Program-made: the position numbers and the translations under genes
In this document: one piece after another, positions 11,680 to 22,881 of the stretch
How the letters are laid out: every line of letters starts with the position of its first letter
Numbering within the stretch: the stretch's first letter is position 1
Notes under the pieces: model-generated
What the model saw: only the letters and a program-made list of their open reading frames with translations
Told to the model about the DNA's origin: nothing
The model's database searches: none
Assembly (NCBI RefSeq): GCF_018294505.1
Contig: NC_057800.1
Location: forward strand, 473,591,037-473,655,036
Length of the DNA: 64,000 nucleotides
Direction: 5' to 3'
Origin: Triticum aestivum
Lineage: Eukaryota; Streptophyta; Magnoliopsida; Poales; Poaceae

Positions 11680-11697
11680 CCCCTACCTGGCGTGCCA
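11680..11697 (-). other. Primer-binding site of element B
   Basis: On the minus strand the bases TGGCACGCCAGGTAGGGG lie two bases inside the 5' LTR (11700-12664). They begin with the TGG expected of a tRNA-primed site. I cannot name the tRNA with confidence. Its place fixes the 5' end of B at the high-coordinate side. Confidence 0.75.
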
Positions 11698-11699
11698 AA

Positions 11700-11998
11700 T
11701 GTCGGATTTCGGGTTCCGGCAGAACCTTGAGGTTCGAACACTGGGGTGCACGCGGAGATTTCGCCTCCTACCTACCTGCACCCCTCCACCTTGCTAGGAT
11801 CTAAACTATGGAAAGAACAACACAAGAGACACATGGTTTATACTGGTTCGGGCCACCGTTGTGGTGTAATACCCTACTCGAGTGTGTGGTGTGGTGGATT
11901 GCCTCTTGGGCTGATGATGATGAACAATCCAAGGAGGAACAGCCTCGCGAGGGTCTGTTCTTGGCTGGGGCGATGAACTACTGGGAGGAGCTCAGTCA

Positions 11999-12029
<31 letters not shown>

Positions 12030-12664
12030 GATCTTCTCTATCCTTCGATCCCTCCGGCTCGCTCCTTTCCTCTCTGCCCCCTTTGCTCTGTGGGTGGCTG
12101 GTCCTATTTATAGAGGCCCTGGTCCTCTTCCCAAATATCGAGCGGGAAGTGAGCCTACAATGGCGGGCTAATTTGAAGGGGGACAGCTAGTACTAGCTAC
12201 CCTGACAAAAGTAGTCTTCGCCTGCGCAAAGCTCTGGTGATGACGCCGTCTTGGGCTCCACGGTGACCTCCGTCTCGTAGTCCTCCTGGTCTTGGTCTCC
12301 TTGCACCGAAATGGCAACCTTTGCCTGATGCCTCGGTACTCCGCGGCTGCGCTTGCCCCCTTTGCACCAAAGAGGAAGGGAGGACACTGCGCGGGCTGGC
12401 ACCCGCCTGGCGCCCCCGGTCGTCATGGCTTGCGTCACGGGCACCTCGTGAGGTACCCCACCTTGATCTCTCCGCCTCCTCGTGAGCCAGCCTGACGAGG
12501 CCGCGCCTGAGGAAGCTCCGTGTCGTCCGCCCCGCGAGGCTTGGCCCCTCGCGAGGGTCTTGGGTTTGTGTTGGTGAAGATGGGCCACGCTGGGCCCCCC
12601 TTTGAGCCACGCCGCAGGCCGCAGGCAGGAAAGTCTGGGGACCCCCGTTCCCAGAAAGCCGACA
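11700..12664 (-). repeat. 5' LTR of element B (965 bp)
   Basis: Direct copy of 5086-6048 with TG...CA ends, followed by the TSD GGGGC at 12665-12669. It has a TC microsatellite at 12003-12029, longer than in the partner, and a minus-strand TATAAATA box at 12112-12105. The ORFs read inside it (for example 12193-12678 minus) occur in both LTRs and are not genes. Confidence 0.95.
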
Positions 12665-12669
12665 GGGGC

Positions 12670-13344
12670 AAGGACCACATGTTAAAGGATCCATGCCAAT
12701 ATGACTTCTATGTGAATATAAACAAACATAAACCATTAAGTTGTCTTCCTTGTCCAACGTCAACAATTTTGGCATATAATATTTCGATGAGGGCTCACAA
12801 TCACGAAATATTTCTAGGATAGTATATTTATATGTGAATCTTCTCTTCCCTTATTAATTCTTTCATGAGTTGCATCATTGACTAATGCTATGTTTGTCAA
12901 TCTCTAATAAAATTTTCTACTTATACTTTTCCTTATGTGGTGTGATCACCTACCATAATATTACTATATGATCTTCTTGATTTATTTCCTTTCTTTTATT
13001 TATTTCCTTTCTCTTTTTTTCTTCCTTGTTCTTTTCTTTTCTTTGCAACATGAAAGTAAAGAAAGCAAAAACTCAAACTAAACTTTATATATCTTGCACA
13101 TGATTACAAGGATAGATCACTAAGAAAACTCTCAAAGAAGAAAGGATCAAACTAAACTTTTATTCATCTAAAGCAAAAGATCGAACTAAAATAAGTAAAG
13201 GCAAAAGGATGGTGGGATGATACGTTACCGGGGCACCTTCCCAAGCTTGGCGGAAGCTAAGGGGAGTGCCCATACCTGATACTCAATTTTCCTTTGGTGT
13301 TGAAAAAGATGATGGTGGTGATGGCAATTGTGCCTTCAACTTTT
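12670..13344 (-). other. Element A non-coding internal region, continued
   Basis: AT-rich continuation of A after the TSD of B. It is pyrimidine-rich around 12970-13040 (minus-strand purine-rich) and has no reading frame I can support. Confidence 0.6.
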
Positions 13345-13701
13345 TCATATTGTATTGAGCAGAGAAATTTCCTCCTTTAAATCATCGACTTCCAGATCCA
13401 GCTTCAAGATCTTGTCACATAAATCCCCTTTTCTTTTCTGCCGAAAACGAAAAGGAATAGATTGGTTTTTAGACCAGTTAGCTTTCTTAGGGAGACTTGA
13501 CTTCTTGAACTCCACGTGCATATCCCCGGGTTGAGGTAGAGGAACATCCTCCTCCTCTGAGCTTGAATCATCGATCCTCATCAAGTGAGCGTCCTCCTCA
13601 TCATCTGTAGTTCGACCATAGGGAGATAGGTCCCCATAGGTCTTTGGGTCAGCAATAAGATGTGCGACATAGCCCTCCCCGTCAGAGTCTTGGGATGACA
13701 T
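13345..13701 (-). CDS. Small acidic ORF in the 3' region of element A
   Basis: A 118-codon ORF downstream of integrase in element sense. It starts MSSQDSDGEG, is rich in Asp/Glu/Ser for 60 residues, then has a Lys-rich stretch and a C-terminal leucine-heptad region (DKILKLDLEVDDLKEEISLL) that could form a coiled coil. It sits where some Athila elements have an extra or env-like ORF, but there is no signal peptide or membrane segment, so an envelope role is not supported. Its function is unknown to me. It is intact, unlike the integrase next to it. Confidence 0.4.
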   Translation of the reverse strand: MSSQDSDGEGYVAHLIADPKTYGDLSPYGRTTDDEEDAHLMRIDDSSSEEEDVPLPQPGDMHVEFKKSSLPKKANWSKNQSIPFRFRQKRKGDLCDKILKLDLEVDDLKEEISLLNTI

Positions 13702-14203
13702 ATTTTCAGAGGAGTGCAGAAAGCATCAAGAAAAGAGAACAGAGGATTTCTCCGCGATATGGTGGTAATAGGTTCAGAGAGTATATATAGATTTTTTTTA
13801 TCTCGGGGGACAAGAAAACTGTAGAAAAACGGAGTCCGGAAGGTGTCCCAGGTGGGCACAATCCACCTGGGCACGCCAAGCAAGCCTGGCGCGCCCTGGT
13901 GTCTTGTGCCCACCAGGGTACGCTTCCTGGAAGTTTCTTATTTTCCTATTTTTCTAAATATTCCACAACTGAAAAAAATATTTTTGCCGATTTTCTGGAG
14001 TCTGTTTACTTACCGTATCATGTACCTCCTTATTTTCATGATTCTGGAGTGTTCCGAAAGGACTCTTTTATGTGTTCTTCCGGTGTCAAAGTTTGGATAA
14101 TATACTTTCAACATTAATGGGCGTACCTGAGATATAATATTTTATTCGTTGCCCATTGACAACCTTCAGGTTAGTACCTTCGGCATTATTTATTTTGATG
14201 GCT
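13702..14203 (-). other. Element A spacer between integrase and the acidic ORF
   Basis: No usable frame. A GC-rich stretch at about 13845-13920 resembles the GC-rich block found inside the LTRs of these families (CACCTGGGCGCGCC-like wording). The rest is AT-rich. Confidence 0.5.
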
Positions 14204-14887
14204 CTAGACCGATAAACCTCCTCGATAACGTAGGGGCCTTCCCATTTTTAGAGGAGTTTTCCTGCAAAGAATCTGAAAACGAGAGTTGTACAAAAGAACA
14301 TATTCTCCGAGTTTAAACTCATGCTTTTGGATTCTTTTGTCATGCCATCTTTTAAATTTTTCTTTGAATAATTTTGCATTTTCATAAGCTTGGGTTCTCC
14401 ATTCATTTAATGAGCTAATATCAAATAACCTCTTTTCACCAGCAAGTTTGAAATCATAATTGAGTTCTTTGATGGCCCAATATGCTTTATGTTCTAACTC
14501 AAGAGGCAAATGACAAGCTTTTCCATAAACCATTTTTAAGGAGACATAACCATAGGATTTTTATATGCTGTTCTATAAGCCCAAAGTGCATCATCTAATT
14601 TCTTAGACCAATTCTTCCTGGACCTATTGACAGTCCTTTGCAAAATTAATTTTATTTCTCTATTGCTAAGTTCAACTTGACCACTAGACTGAGGATGATA
14701 GGGTGATGCAATTCTATGGTTAACATCATACTTGGCAAGCATTTTACGGAAATCACCATGAATAAAGTGTGAACCACCATCAGTCATTAAATATCTAGGG
14801 ACTCCAAACCTTGGGAAAATAACTTCCTTAAGCATTTTAATAGAGGTGCTGTGATCAACAATATTGGTTGGAATAGCTTCTACCCAG
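14204..14887 (-). pseudogene. Element A integrase, 5'-truncated and frameshifted
   Basis: Minus-strand Gypsy integrase core and C-terminal part. From 14887 down it reads YHWVEAIPTN, then MTDGGSHF with the second catalytic Asp, and ASPYHPQSSGQVELSNREIK with the catalytic Glu. A frameshift near 14535 moves the rest (MVYGKACHLPLELEHKAYWA to the end near 14204) into another frame. The first catalytic Asp and the zinc-binding domain would lie beyond 14887 and are lost at the junction with C. The wording is that of Athila-lineage integrases, where MVYGKACHLP is common. Confidence 0.85.
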
Positions 14888-15930
14888 TGATACGTCTCCG
14901 TCGTATCTACTTTTCCAAACACTTTTGCCCTTGTTTTGGACTCTAACTTACATGATTTGCATGGAACTAACCGGACATACGCTATTTTCGGCAGAATTGC
15001 CATGGTGTTATTTTTGTGCAGAAACAAAAGTTCTCGGAATGACCTGAAAATCAACGGAGAATTATTTTGGAATATATAAAAAATACTGGAAGAAGAATCC
15101 ACGTCAGGGGGACCTCCACCTATCCACGAGAGTGGGGGCGCGCCCCCTTCCTCGTGGGCCCCCTGACTCTCCACCGACCTCAACCCTGACTCCATATATT
15201 CACTTTCAGGGAGAAAAAACCCAGAGAGAAGGATTCATCGCGTTTTACGATACGGAGCCGCCGCCAAACCCTAAACTCTCTCGGGAGGGCTGATCTAGAG
15301 TCTGTTTGGGGCTCCGGAGAGGGGAATCCGTCGCCATCGTCATCATCAACCATCCTCCATCACCAATTTGATGATGCTCACCGTCGTGCATGAGTAATTC
15401 CATCATAGGCTTGCTGGACAGTGATGGGTTGGATGAGATTTATCATGTAATCGAGTTAGTTTTGTTAGGGTTTGATCCCTAGTATCCACTATGTTCTGAG
15501 ATTGATGTTACTAAGACTTTTCTATGCTTAATGCTTGTCACTAGGGCCCGAGTGCCATGATTTCAAATCTGAACCTATTATGTTTTCATCAATATATGAG
15601 AGTTCTGAAGGAAATATGCCCTAGAGGCAATAATAAAGTTATTATTTATTTCCTTATATCATGATAAATGTTTATTATTCATGCTAGAATTGTATTAACC
15701 AGAAACATAATACATGTGTGAATACATAGACAAAAACAGAGAGTCACTAGTATGCCTCTACTTGACTAGCTCGATAATCAAAGATGGTTATGTTTCCTAA
15801 CCATAGACGTGAGTTGTCATTTGATTAACGGGATCACATCATTAGGAGAATGATGTGATTGACTTGACCCATTCAGTTAGCTTAGCACTTGATCGTTTAG
15901 TTTGTTGCTATTGCTTTCTTCATAACGTAT

Positions 15931-17094
15931 CACTACTAGGGAAAAGCCTAGCAGCAGCGCGGGTTTTGGGTGTATCAGTAGCGCGGGCGCCCGCGCTACT
16001 GATACGGCGCCACAGCTAACTTGTAGCAGTAGCGCGTGTTGACACGCGCTACTGCTATATATGGTTAGCTGTAGCGTGCGTTGCAGTACAACGCTACTGC
16101 TAATTATCTGTAGTGGGTCTTACACCCCGCGCTACTACTATTACTTTCAAAAGCAAAAAAATATCTCGATCCCATGCATGTTGTCAATGGCAGCAGTTGT
16201 TCGATCCAGCGATGGTTGGGGTCGCCGGAGGCATGAACGAGCAGCGGCAGACCAGATCCGACGGTGGCTGTTGGAGGAGGGCCTGTTTCCATGGAAGAGC
16301 AAGGCAACGGCGTGGGGCTCCTCTTCCCGACCATGCCAGATATGTTTGTCCATGGCGACTACCTGCACGGGCATGGACATGGGATTGTGAGTCAAACTAG
16401 AGGGAGAGAGAGAGATAAAAAGAAAACCGAGGGAGAGAGGAAAGAGATGGAGGGAGTAGCAGGGCTGGTCACCGGTGGTTAGGTCTCTGACGTGGTGGCG
16501 CGAGGCGGTGGCCTCCTAGACGCCGGTGGAAGACTGGCGAGCTCCTAGATGCCGGTGGCGCGAGGTGGCGCCCTCTTTCGGTGCCATGGAGGAGGAGGGG
16601 CGCATGGGCAAGAGGTCAATGTGAGAACGAATGGAGAGAGAGAGAGGAGGGAGTGGCGGAAGAGAGGAGGGATTTTGGGGAGGGGGAGGACGGGTGGGGA
16701 AAAGGTGGTGGGTGCGGATTAGCAGTAGCGTAGTACGTAAAACGCGTTGCTGCTAAGAAAGTAGCAGCAGCACACTTTCGGTACAAGCGCTACTGCTAAC
16801 CGGGACCAAAAGTGTGCCCGATTTGAAAATTAGCAGCAGCGACCTCAGAAAAACCGCGCTACTGCTACAGCTATAGTAGTAGCGCGGCTCGCGGCACCGT
16901 GCTACTGCTAAATGGAGTTGGGTGGGCATTGTTGGCCGATATTTGTAGCAGCGCGGGTTACGCCAAGCGCGCTACTGCTAAGCACTTGTCAGTAGCGGGT
17001 TTTCCACACCCGTGCTACTGCTAATTAGCAGCAGTGCTCCTTTTTGAGCCGCGCTGCTGCTAAGATTCTGTGTATAGGGTTTTCCCTAGTAGTG
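15931..17094. mobile_element. Small non-autonomous CACTA transposon
   Basis: It begins CACTACTAGGGAAAAGCCTA and ends in the reverse complement of CACTACTAGGGAAAACCCTA, giving about 20-bp terminal inverted repeats with one mismatch. The three bases TAT are duplicated (15928-15930 and 17095-17097), as CACTA elements do. The 3' LTR of Angela supplies the empty site (about 33098-33104), confirming the boundaries. Subterminal zones carry many copies of AGCAGTAGCGCG and its inverse, possible transposase-binding sites. At 1164 bp with no transposase frame it depends on an autonomous relative. The central part (16150-16720) is not repetitive and has only short ORFs. Confidence 0.95.
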
Positions 17095-17932
17095 TATACA
17101 TGTTCCTATGACTATGAGATTATGCAACTCCCGTTTACTGGAGGAACACTTTGTGTGCTACCAAACGTCACAATGTAACTGGGTGATTATAAAGGTGCTC
17201 TACAGGTGTCTCTGAAGGTACTTGTTGGGTTGGCGTATTTCGAGATTAGGATTTGTCACTCCGATTGTCAGAGAGGTATCTCTGGGCCCTCTCGGTAATG
17301 CACATCACTCCAGCCTTGCAAGCATTGCAACTAATAAGTTAGTTGCAGGATGATGTATTACGGAACGAGTAAAGAGACTTGCCGGTAACGAGATTGAACT
17401 AGGTATTGAGATACCAACGATCGAATCTCGGCCAAGTAACATACCGATGACAAAGGGAACAACGTATGTTGTTATGCGGTCTGACCGATAAAGATCTTCG
17501 TAGAATATGTAGGAGCCAATATGAGCATCCAGGTTCTGCTATTGGTTATTGACCGGAGACATGTCTCGGTCATGTCTACATAGTTCTCGAACCCGTAGGG
17601 TCCGCACGCTTAAAGTTCGGTGACGATCGTAATTAGGGTTTTTGTGTTTTGATGTACCGAAGGTTGTTCGGAGTCCCGGATGTGATCACGGACATGACAA
17701 GGAGTCTCGAAATGGTCGAGACATAAAGATTGATATATTTGAAGCCTATATTTGGATATCGGAAACGTTTCGGGTGAAATTGGGATTTTACCGGAGTGCC
17801 GGGGGGTTACCGGAACCCCCCCGGGGGTTATTGGGCCTACATGGGCCATAAGGGAGAAGAGGAGGGCTGGCCAGGGTAGGCCGTGCGCCCCCTCCCCCTA
17901 GTCCGAATAGGACGAGGAAGGGGGGGCGCCCC

Positions 17933-18414
17933 TGAGGGAGTCCTGGATTAGGGGGTGTCCGGACAGCCGGACTATATCCTTTGGCCGGACTGTTGGACTA
18001 TGAAGATACAAGATTGAAGACTTCATCCCGTGTCCGGAAGGGACTTTCCTTGGCGTGGAAGGCAAGCTTGGCGATACGGATGTATAGATCTCCTACCATT
18101 GTTACCGACTCTATGTAACCCTAACCCTATCCGGTGTCTATATAAACCGGAGGGTTTTAGTCCGTAGGACAACGTACACATCAACAATCATACCATAGGC
18201 TAGCTTCTAGGGTTTAGCCTCTTCGATCTCGTGGTAGATCTACTCTTGTACTACCCATATCATCAATATTAATCAAGCAGGACGTAGGGTTTTACCTCCA
18301 TCGAGAGGGCCCGAACTTGGGTAAAACTTCGTGTCCCTTGCCTCCTGTTACCATCCGGCCTAGACGCACAGTTCGGGACCCCCTACCCGAGATCCGCCGG
18401 TTTTGACACCGACA
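17933..18414 (+). repeat. 5' LTR of the Fatima-like element (482 bp)
   Basis: Runs from TGAGGGAGTCC to TTTTGACACCGACA and equals 26474-26955 in length. It is followed after one base by TGGTGCTTTCATTGA, the probable primer-binding site (18416-18430); the tRNA is not identified. Confidence 0.95.
18139..18146 (+). promoter_or_regulatory. TATA box of the Fatima-like 5' LTR
   Basis: TATATAAA in the context GTGTC-TATATAAA-CCGG, about 205 bp into the LTR. The 3' LTR has the same box at 26680-26687. Sense transcription would start shortly downstream. Confidence 0.7.
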
Positions 18415-18440
18415 TTGGTGCTTTCATTGAGAGTTCCTCT

Positions 18441-21400
18441 ATGTCGTCGCCGTCAGGCTCGATGGCTCCTACGATCATCGATAGCGATGCAGTCCAGGGT
18501 GAGACCTTCCTCCCCGGACAGATCTTCGTCTTCGGCGGCTTCGCACTGCGGGCCAATTCACTTGGCCGTCTGGAGCAGATCGAAAGCTACGCCCCTGGCC
18601 GTCAGGTCAGATTTGGAAGTTTAAACTACACGGCTGACATCCGCGGGGACTTGATCTTTGACGGATTCGAGCCACTGCCGAGCGCGCCGCACTGTCACGA
18701 CGAGCATGATCTAGCTCTGCCGCCGAACAGTGCCCTGGAGGCCGCACCCGCATCGGCTCCGACCCTTAATTCGGAGCCAACCTGCGCCGATCGAGGATGG
18801 GCGGTTGGACGCCACCTCGGGGGCTGCGATCCCAACGGCGATTGAGCCGAACACCAGCCCCGCACTCTGCGAAACTCGTGACTCCAAGGAGCCGTACTCC
18901 TCTCCGGACTCCGAACCCTCCGCGCCCCTGCCGATCGAATCCGATTGGGCGCCGATCATGGAGTTCACTGCCGCGGACATCTTTCAGCACTCGCCTTTCG
19001 GCGATATCCTGAAGTCACTGAAGTCTCTCTCTTTATCAGGAGAGCCCTGGCCGGACTACGGTCAGCAAGGTTGGGGTACGGACGATGAAGAAATTCAAAG
19101 CCCACCCACCACCCACTTTGTAGCCACTGTCGACGACTTAACCGACATGCTCGACTTCGACTCCGAAGACATCGACAGTATGGACGCCGATGAAGGAGAT
19201 GATGAAGAACCAGCGCCTACTAGGCCCTGGAAAGCCACCTCGTCATATGACATATACATGGTGGACACCCCAAAAGAGGGAGATGGCGATGGAACAACGG
19301 AGGATGACCCCTCCAAGAAACAGCCTAAGCGCCGGCGTCAGCGGCGCCGCTCAAAATCCCGCCAAAACAAATACGGTGATTCCAGCACGGGAGATAATAA
19401 TACTCCGGAAAGTGCCGAAGAAAACCCCCTCCAGCAAGACTTAGCACAGGAGGATGGAGAAACCAGCCCTCATGAGAGAGCGGCAGACAGAGAGGTCGAG
19501 GACGATAATTATATGCCTCCCTCTGCCAGAGGATCCCGTCGAGCAAGAGCGTTTTCAACGCAGGCTTATGGCCACGGCAAGAAGCCTCAAGAAAAAACAG
19601 CAACAACTTAGAGCTGATCAAGATTTGCTGGTCGACAGATGGACTGAAGTCCTTGCGGCCGAAGAGCATAAACTCGAACACCCCTCCAAGAGCTACCCAA
19701 AGCGCAGGTTGCTACCCCGATTAGAGGAGGAAGCACTTGATGCGGCCGACCGGCCACCTCGTGGCCGCGACAGAGAGGCCTCCCGGCCCTCCACTCAAGC
19801 CGCACCCCGTACCAAGGCACGGGAATATGCGCCGGACTTATGAGACATGTTGGAGGACAAGGCAAGGCAAACACAATCGATCTACGGATCGCGTGGGCGC
19901 CCCACGGCTCGAGACGGTAACCGTCACGCCGGCCACAAATTCGGCAGGGCCGAACACAGCTCATTGGAGCTACGTCATGATATCGCCCAGTACAGAGGCG
20001 CCGCACACCCACTATGCTTTACAGACGAAATAATGGATCATCAAATCCCCGAGGGTTTCAAACCCGTAAACATCGAATCATATGATGGCACAACAGATCC
20101 TGCGGTATGGATCGAGGATTATCTCCTTCATATCCACATGGCCCGCGGCGACGATTTCCACGCCATCAAATACCTCCCACTCAAGCTTAAAGGACCAGCT
20201 CGGCATTGGCTTAACAGCTTGCCAACAGGATCAATCAGTTGTTGGGAGGACCTGGAAGCCGCATTCCTCGACAATTTCCAGGGCACTTATGTGCGACCCC
20301 CAGACGCCGATGACCTAAGTCACGTAATTCAGCAGCCAGAGGAATCGGCCAGGCAATTCTGGACACGGTTCCTAACAAAGAAAAATCAAATAGTCGACTG
20401 TCCGGACGCTGAGGCCCTAGCAGCCTTCAAGCACAATATCCGTGACGAGTGGCTGGCCCGGCACCTTGGACAGGAAAAGCCGAAATCTATGGCAGCACTC
20501 ACGACACTCATGACCCGCTTTTGCGCGGGAGAAGACAGCTGGCTTGCTCGTAGCAACAATATGACCAAGAACCCTGGTAATTCGGACACCAGGGACAGTA
20601 GTGGCAGGTCGCGTCGCAACAAGCAGAAGCGCCGCATTAACGGCGACAATGCTGAGGATACGGCAGTTAATGCCGGATTCAGAGGCTCTAAATCCGGTCA
20701 GCGGAAAAAGCCATTCAAAAGGAATCCTAGGGGCCCGTCCAGTTTGGACCGAATACTCGACCGCTTGTGCCAGATACATGGCACCCCCGAAAAGCCGGCC
20801 AATCACACCAACAGGGATTGTTGGGTGTTCAAGCAGGCAGGCAAGTTAAACGCCGAAAATGAAGACAAGGGGCTGCATAGCGATGACGACGAGGAGCCCC
20901 GGCCGCCGAACAACAGTGGACAGAAGGGTTTTCCCCCACAAGTGCGGACGGTGAACATGATATACGCAACCCACGTCCCCAAAAGGGAGCGGAAGCGCGC
21001 GTTAAGGGACGTATACGCGGTAGAGCCAGTCGCCCCAAAGTTCAACCCATGGTCCTCCTGCCCGATCACCTTTGATCGAAGGGACCATCCCACTAGCATC
21101 CGTCATGGCGGATTCGCCGCATTGGTCCTAGACCCAATTATTGACGGATTTCATCTCACTAGAGTCCTTATGGACGGCGGCAGCAGCCTGAACCTGCTTT
21201 ACCAGGATACAGTGCGGAAAATGGGCATAGATCCCTCGAGGATTAAGCCCACCAAAACGACCTTTAAAGGCGTAATACCAGGTGTAGAGGCCAACTGTAC
21301 AGGCTCAGTCACACTTGAAGTGGTCTTCGGATCTCCGGATAATTTCCGAAGCGAGGAGTTAATCTTCGACATAGTCCCGTTTCGCAGTGGTTATCACGCA

Positions 21401-21673
21401 CTGCTCGGGAGAACCGCATTCGCTAAGTTCAATGCGGTACCGCACTACGCATACCTTAAGCTCAAGATGCCAGGCCCTCGAGGAGTAATTACGGTCAATG
21501 GAAACACCGAACACTCCCTCCGAATGGAGGAGCACACGGCGGCCCTTGCAGTGGAAGTACAAAGCAGCCTCTCCAGGCAGTTCTCTAGTCCGGCCACTAA
21601 ACGACTGGACACCGTCAAGCGTGCCCGGAGTAACCTACAACAAGACCGCCTGGCACGATCCGAGCAGGCGTAG
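18441..21673 (+). pseudogene. Fatima-like gag-protease
   Basis: Gag starts at ATG 18441 (MSSPSGSMAP), shortly after the primer site. The reading shifts frame near 18790 and again near 19530, and a TGA lies at 19841-19843. The rest is open to 21673. The N-terminal 350 residues are acidic and Pro/Ser-rich with a basic patch (KRRRQRRRSKSR) that could be a nuclear-localisation or nucleic-acid-binding signal. The capsid domain covers about 20050-20540 (YDGTTDPAVWIEDYL, WLNSLPTGSISCWEDLEAAF, ARQFWTRFLTKKNQI). The protease domain spans about 21040-21460, with VLMDGGSSLNLLY (DGG active-site variant) and ALLGRTAFAKFNAVPHY. The protein would package RNA and mature Gag; enzymes for reverse transcription and integration are missing. 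Confidence 0.85.
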
Positions 21674-22881
21674 CAATGCGGCCCCAACCCCAACCCTCGC
21701 AAAAAGGCGACGCCAGTACTTCGCATACATAACTACGCTCTAGAGATACCATGGGTACAGGGGGAGGGGCACCATCACGGCACGCCCAAAAATACGGCTT
21801 AAACCGTACTAGGGGCTGCCGATTTTTTTTAAATTTTCTCTTACTTTCAAGACTCCATCCTTCGGAAGGCCTGTTCAGCAGTTCAATTGCCGCACAAACG
21901 ATGCAAGAACCAGGGAAGCAGACAAGCCACACCGTAGTACGGAACTCCCAGGTGGTCTCTATCATGAGCAGTATACCTGTTCCACATACTATTCCGCAGC
22001 TTGCCCCTGGAACGGACATGTTAACTAGTCCAACCTTCCACTTATCGCATTATTTGTGTCGTTCTGCTTTGATCGCAGCCCTTTTTAATAAACAATGCAT
22101 AGCTTTCGTCTATTTTTGCATTACTTTTTTTCTTTATATATGTTCCTTAACGACATGTTGCACCCGTACACGTTGGTACGGCCAAAATACGCCAGGGGCT
22201 TTAGTACCCCTCAATATGGTGTGAGAAGTCCGAACACTTTAACAAGTGCGGCACCCCGAACTTATAGCATTATATGCATCGGCTCCGAATCATGTCTTGG
22301 GTCAATAGTTGGGTTTGCCCGGCTCCTATGTTTTGGTGCCTTACGTTCCGCTATATCGGCTAAGGTAGCACTAGGAGAACCACTGCGATTGTGCCCCAGT
22401 TGAGCTGGGTCGAGCACCTCAGTGGAGAAAGCTAAAACTGACTGTCATGATGAAGCGAGAGCTGGTCGCTGTTCGAGAGGTTTTTCGAGTCCCTAAAGAC
22501 TTATGCCGCTTAGGGCGAGGAGCCGGCTCTGTCCGGCCAAGGCGTGGATAGCGCCCCGAACTCGGTCTTCCGAATACCAGGGGCTTCGCCGAAATTTAAA
22601 ATTATAGAATTCTATGGCTAAGTGAGAGTGTTCACGCATTATAGTCCGATTGCCTTGTTCGTTGGGCTGAGCGCCTCCCTCGAAGGACCCAAACATGGGA
22701 AAAAGAGCGCTCAGGTTTATCCCCGAACACCCCAGCACTAGCGGCACGGGGGCAGAAGCCGACGACTCGCCATCTCTCAGAATTGATAAACAGCCGCACA
22801 GAAGGTAATATTTTAAATTCCAATAGCATTGCTTAGCGCATATAAACAAGTTTTCAGCGCACAGGACAAAACGAGCAAGTT
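21674..22881 (+). other. Fatima-like internal spacer
   Basis: This is the region between protease and the antisense gene, where RT, RNase H and integrase would lie in an autonomous element. No conserved RT or integrase motif is readable on either strand. It is partly AT-rich (21820-22140). Short ORFs here have no recognisable features. Confidence 0.7.

Larger units (their letters stand above)
5086..12664 (-). mobile_element. Element B: complete Gypsy retrotransposon (Tat-like), non-autonomous
   Basis: Two LTRs in the same orientation (5086-6048 and 11700-12664) enclose a minus-strand gag-protease-RT remnant and a plus-strand antisense ORF. The flanking five bases GGGGC at 5081-5085 and 12665-12669 are a perfect TSD, so both ends are original. 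The element is 7579 bp. RNase H and integrase are absent, and RT is internally shortened without a YxDD box, so it could only move with enzymes supplied in trans. Fragment F (44896-49651) is a relative that does have RNase H and integrase. An antisense ORF between pol and the 3' LTR is a known feature of Tat-lineage plant Gypsy elements. I do not recognise the family name. Confidence 0.9.
2573..14887 (-). mobile_element. Element A: Athila-type Gypsy retrotransposon, minus strand, split by element B
   Basis: On the minus strand this reads integrase (14887-14204), non-coding region with a small ORF, polypurine tract and 3' LTR (4081-2573). Element B occupies 5086-12664 inside it, with duplicated GGGGC on both sides. 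Its upstream part (gag, protease, RT, 5' LTR) is not found: the copy ends at 14887, where element C begins. The LTR starts TGATACGTCC in its own orientation and ends GGGTCATCA, like the LTR of element D. The Athila assignment rests on the integrase wording, this LTR type and the long non-coding 3' part. Confidence 0.8.

Noticed and set aside
13345..13701. Acidic ORF of A considered as a host gene or envelope protein
   Set aside because: Lies within the element between integrase and 3' LTR, and shows no signal peptide or membrane segment; kept only as an element ORF of unknown role.
16061..16482. Short ORFs on both strands in the centre of the CACTA element
   Set aside because: Below 110 codons, mutually overlapping, no transposase motif; treated as non-coding filler of a deletion derivative.
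15931..17094. Array of repeated AGCAGTAGCGCG units considered as a CRISPR-like or satellite array
   Set aside because: Irregular spacing, both orientations, and CACTA termini with a TAT TSD explain it as subterminal repeats.
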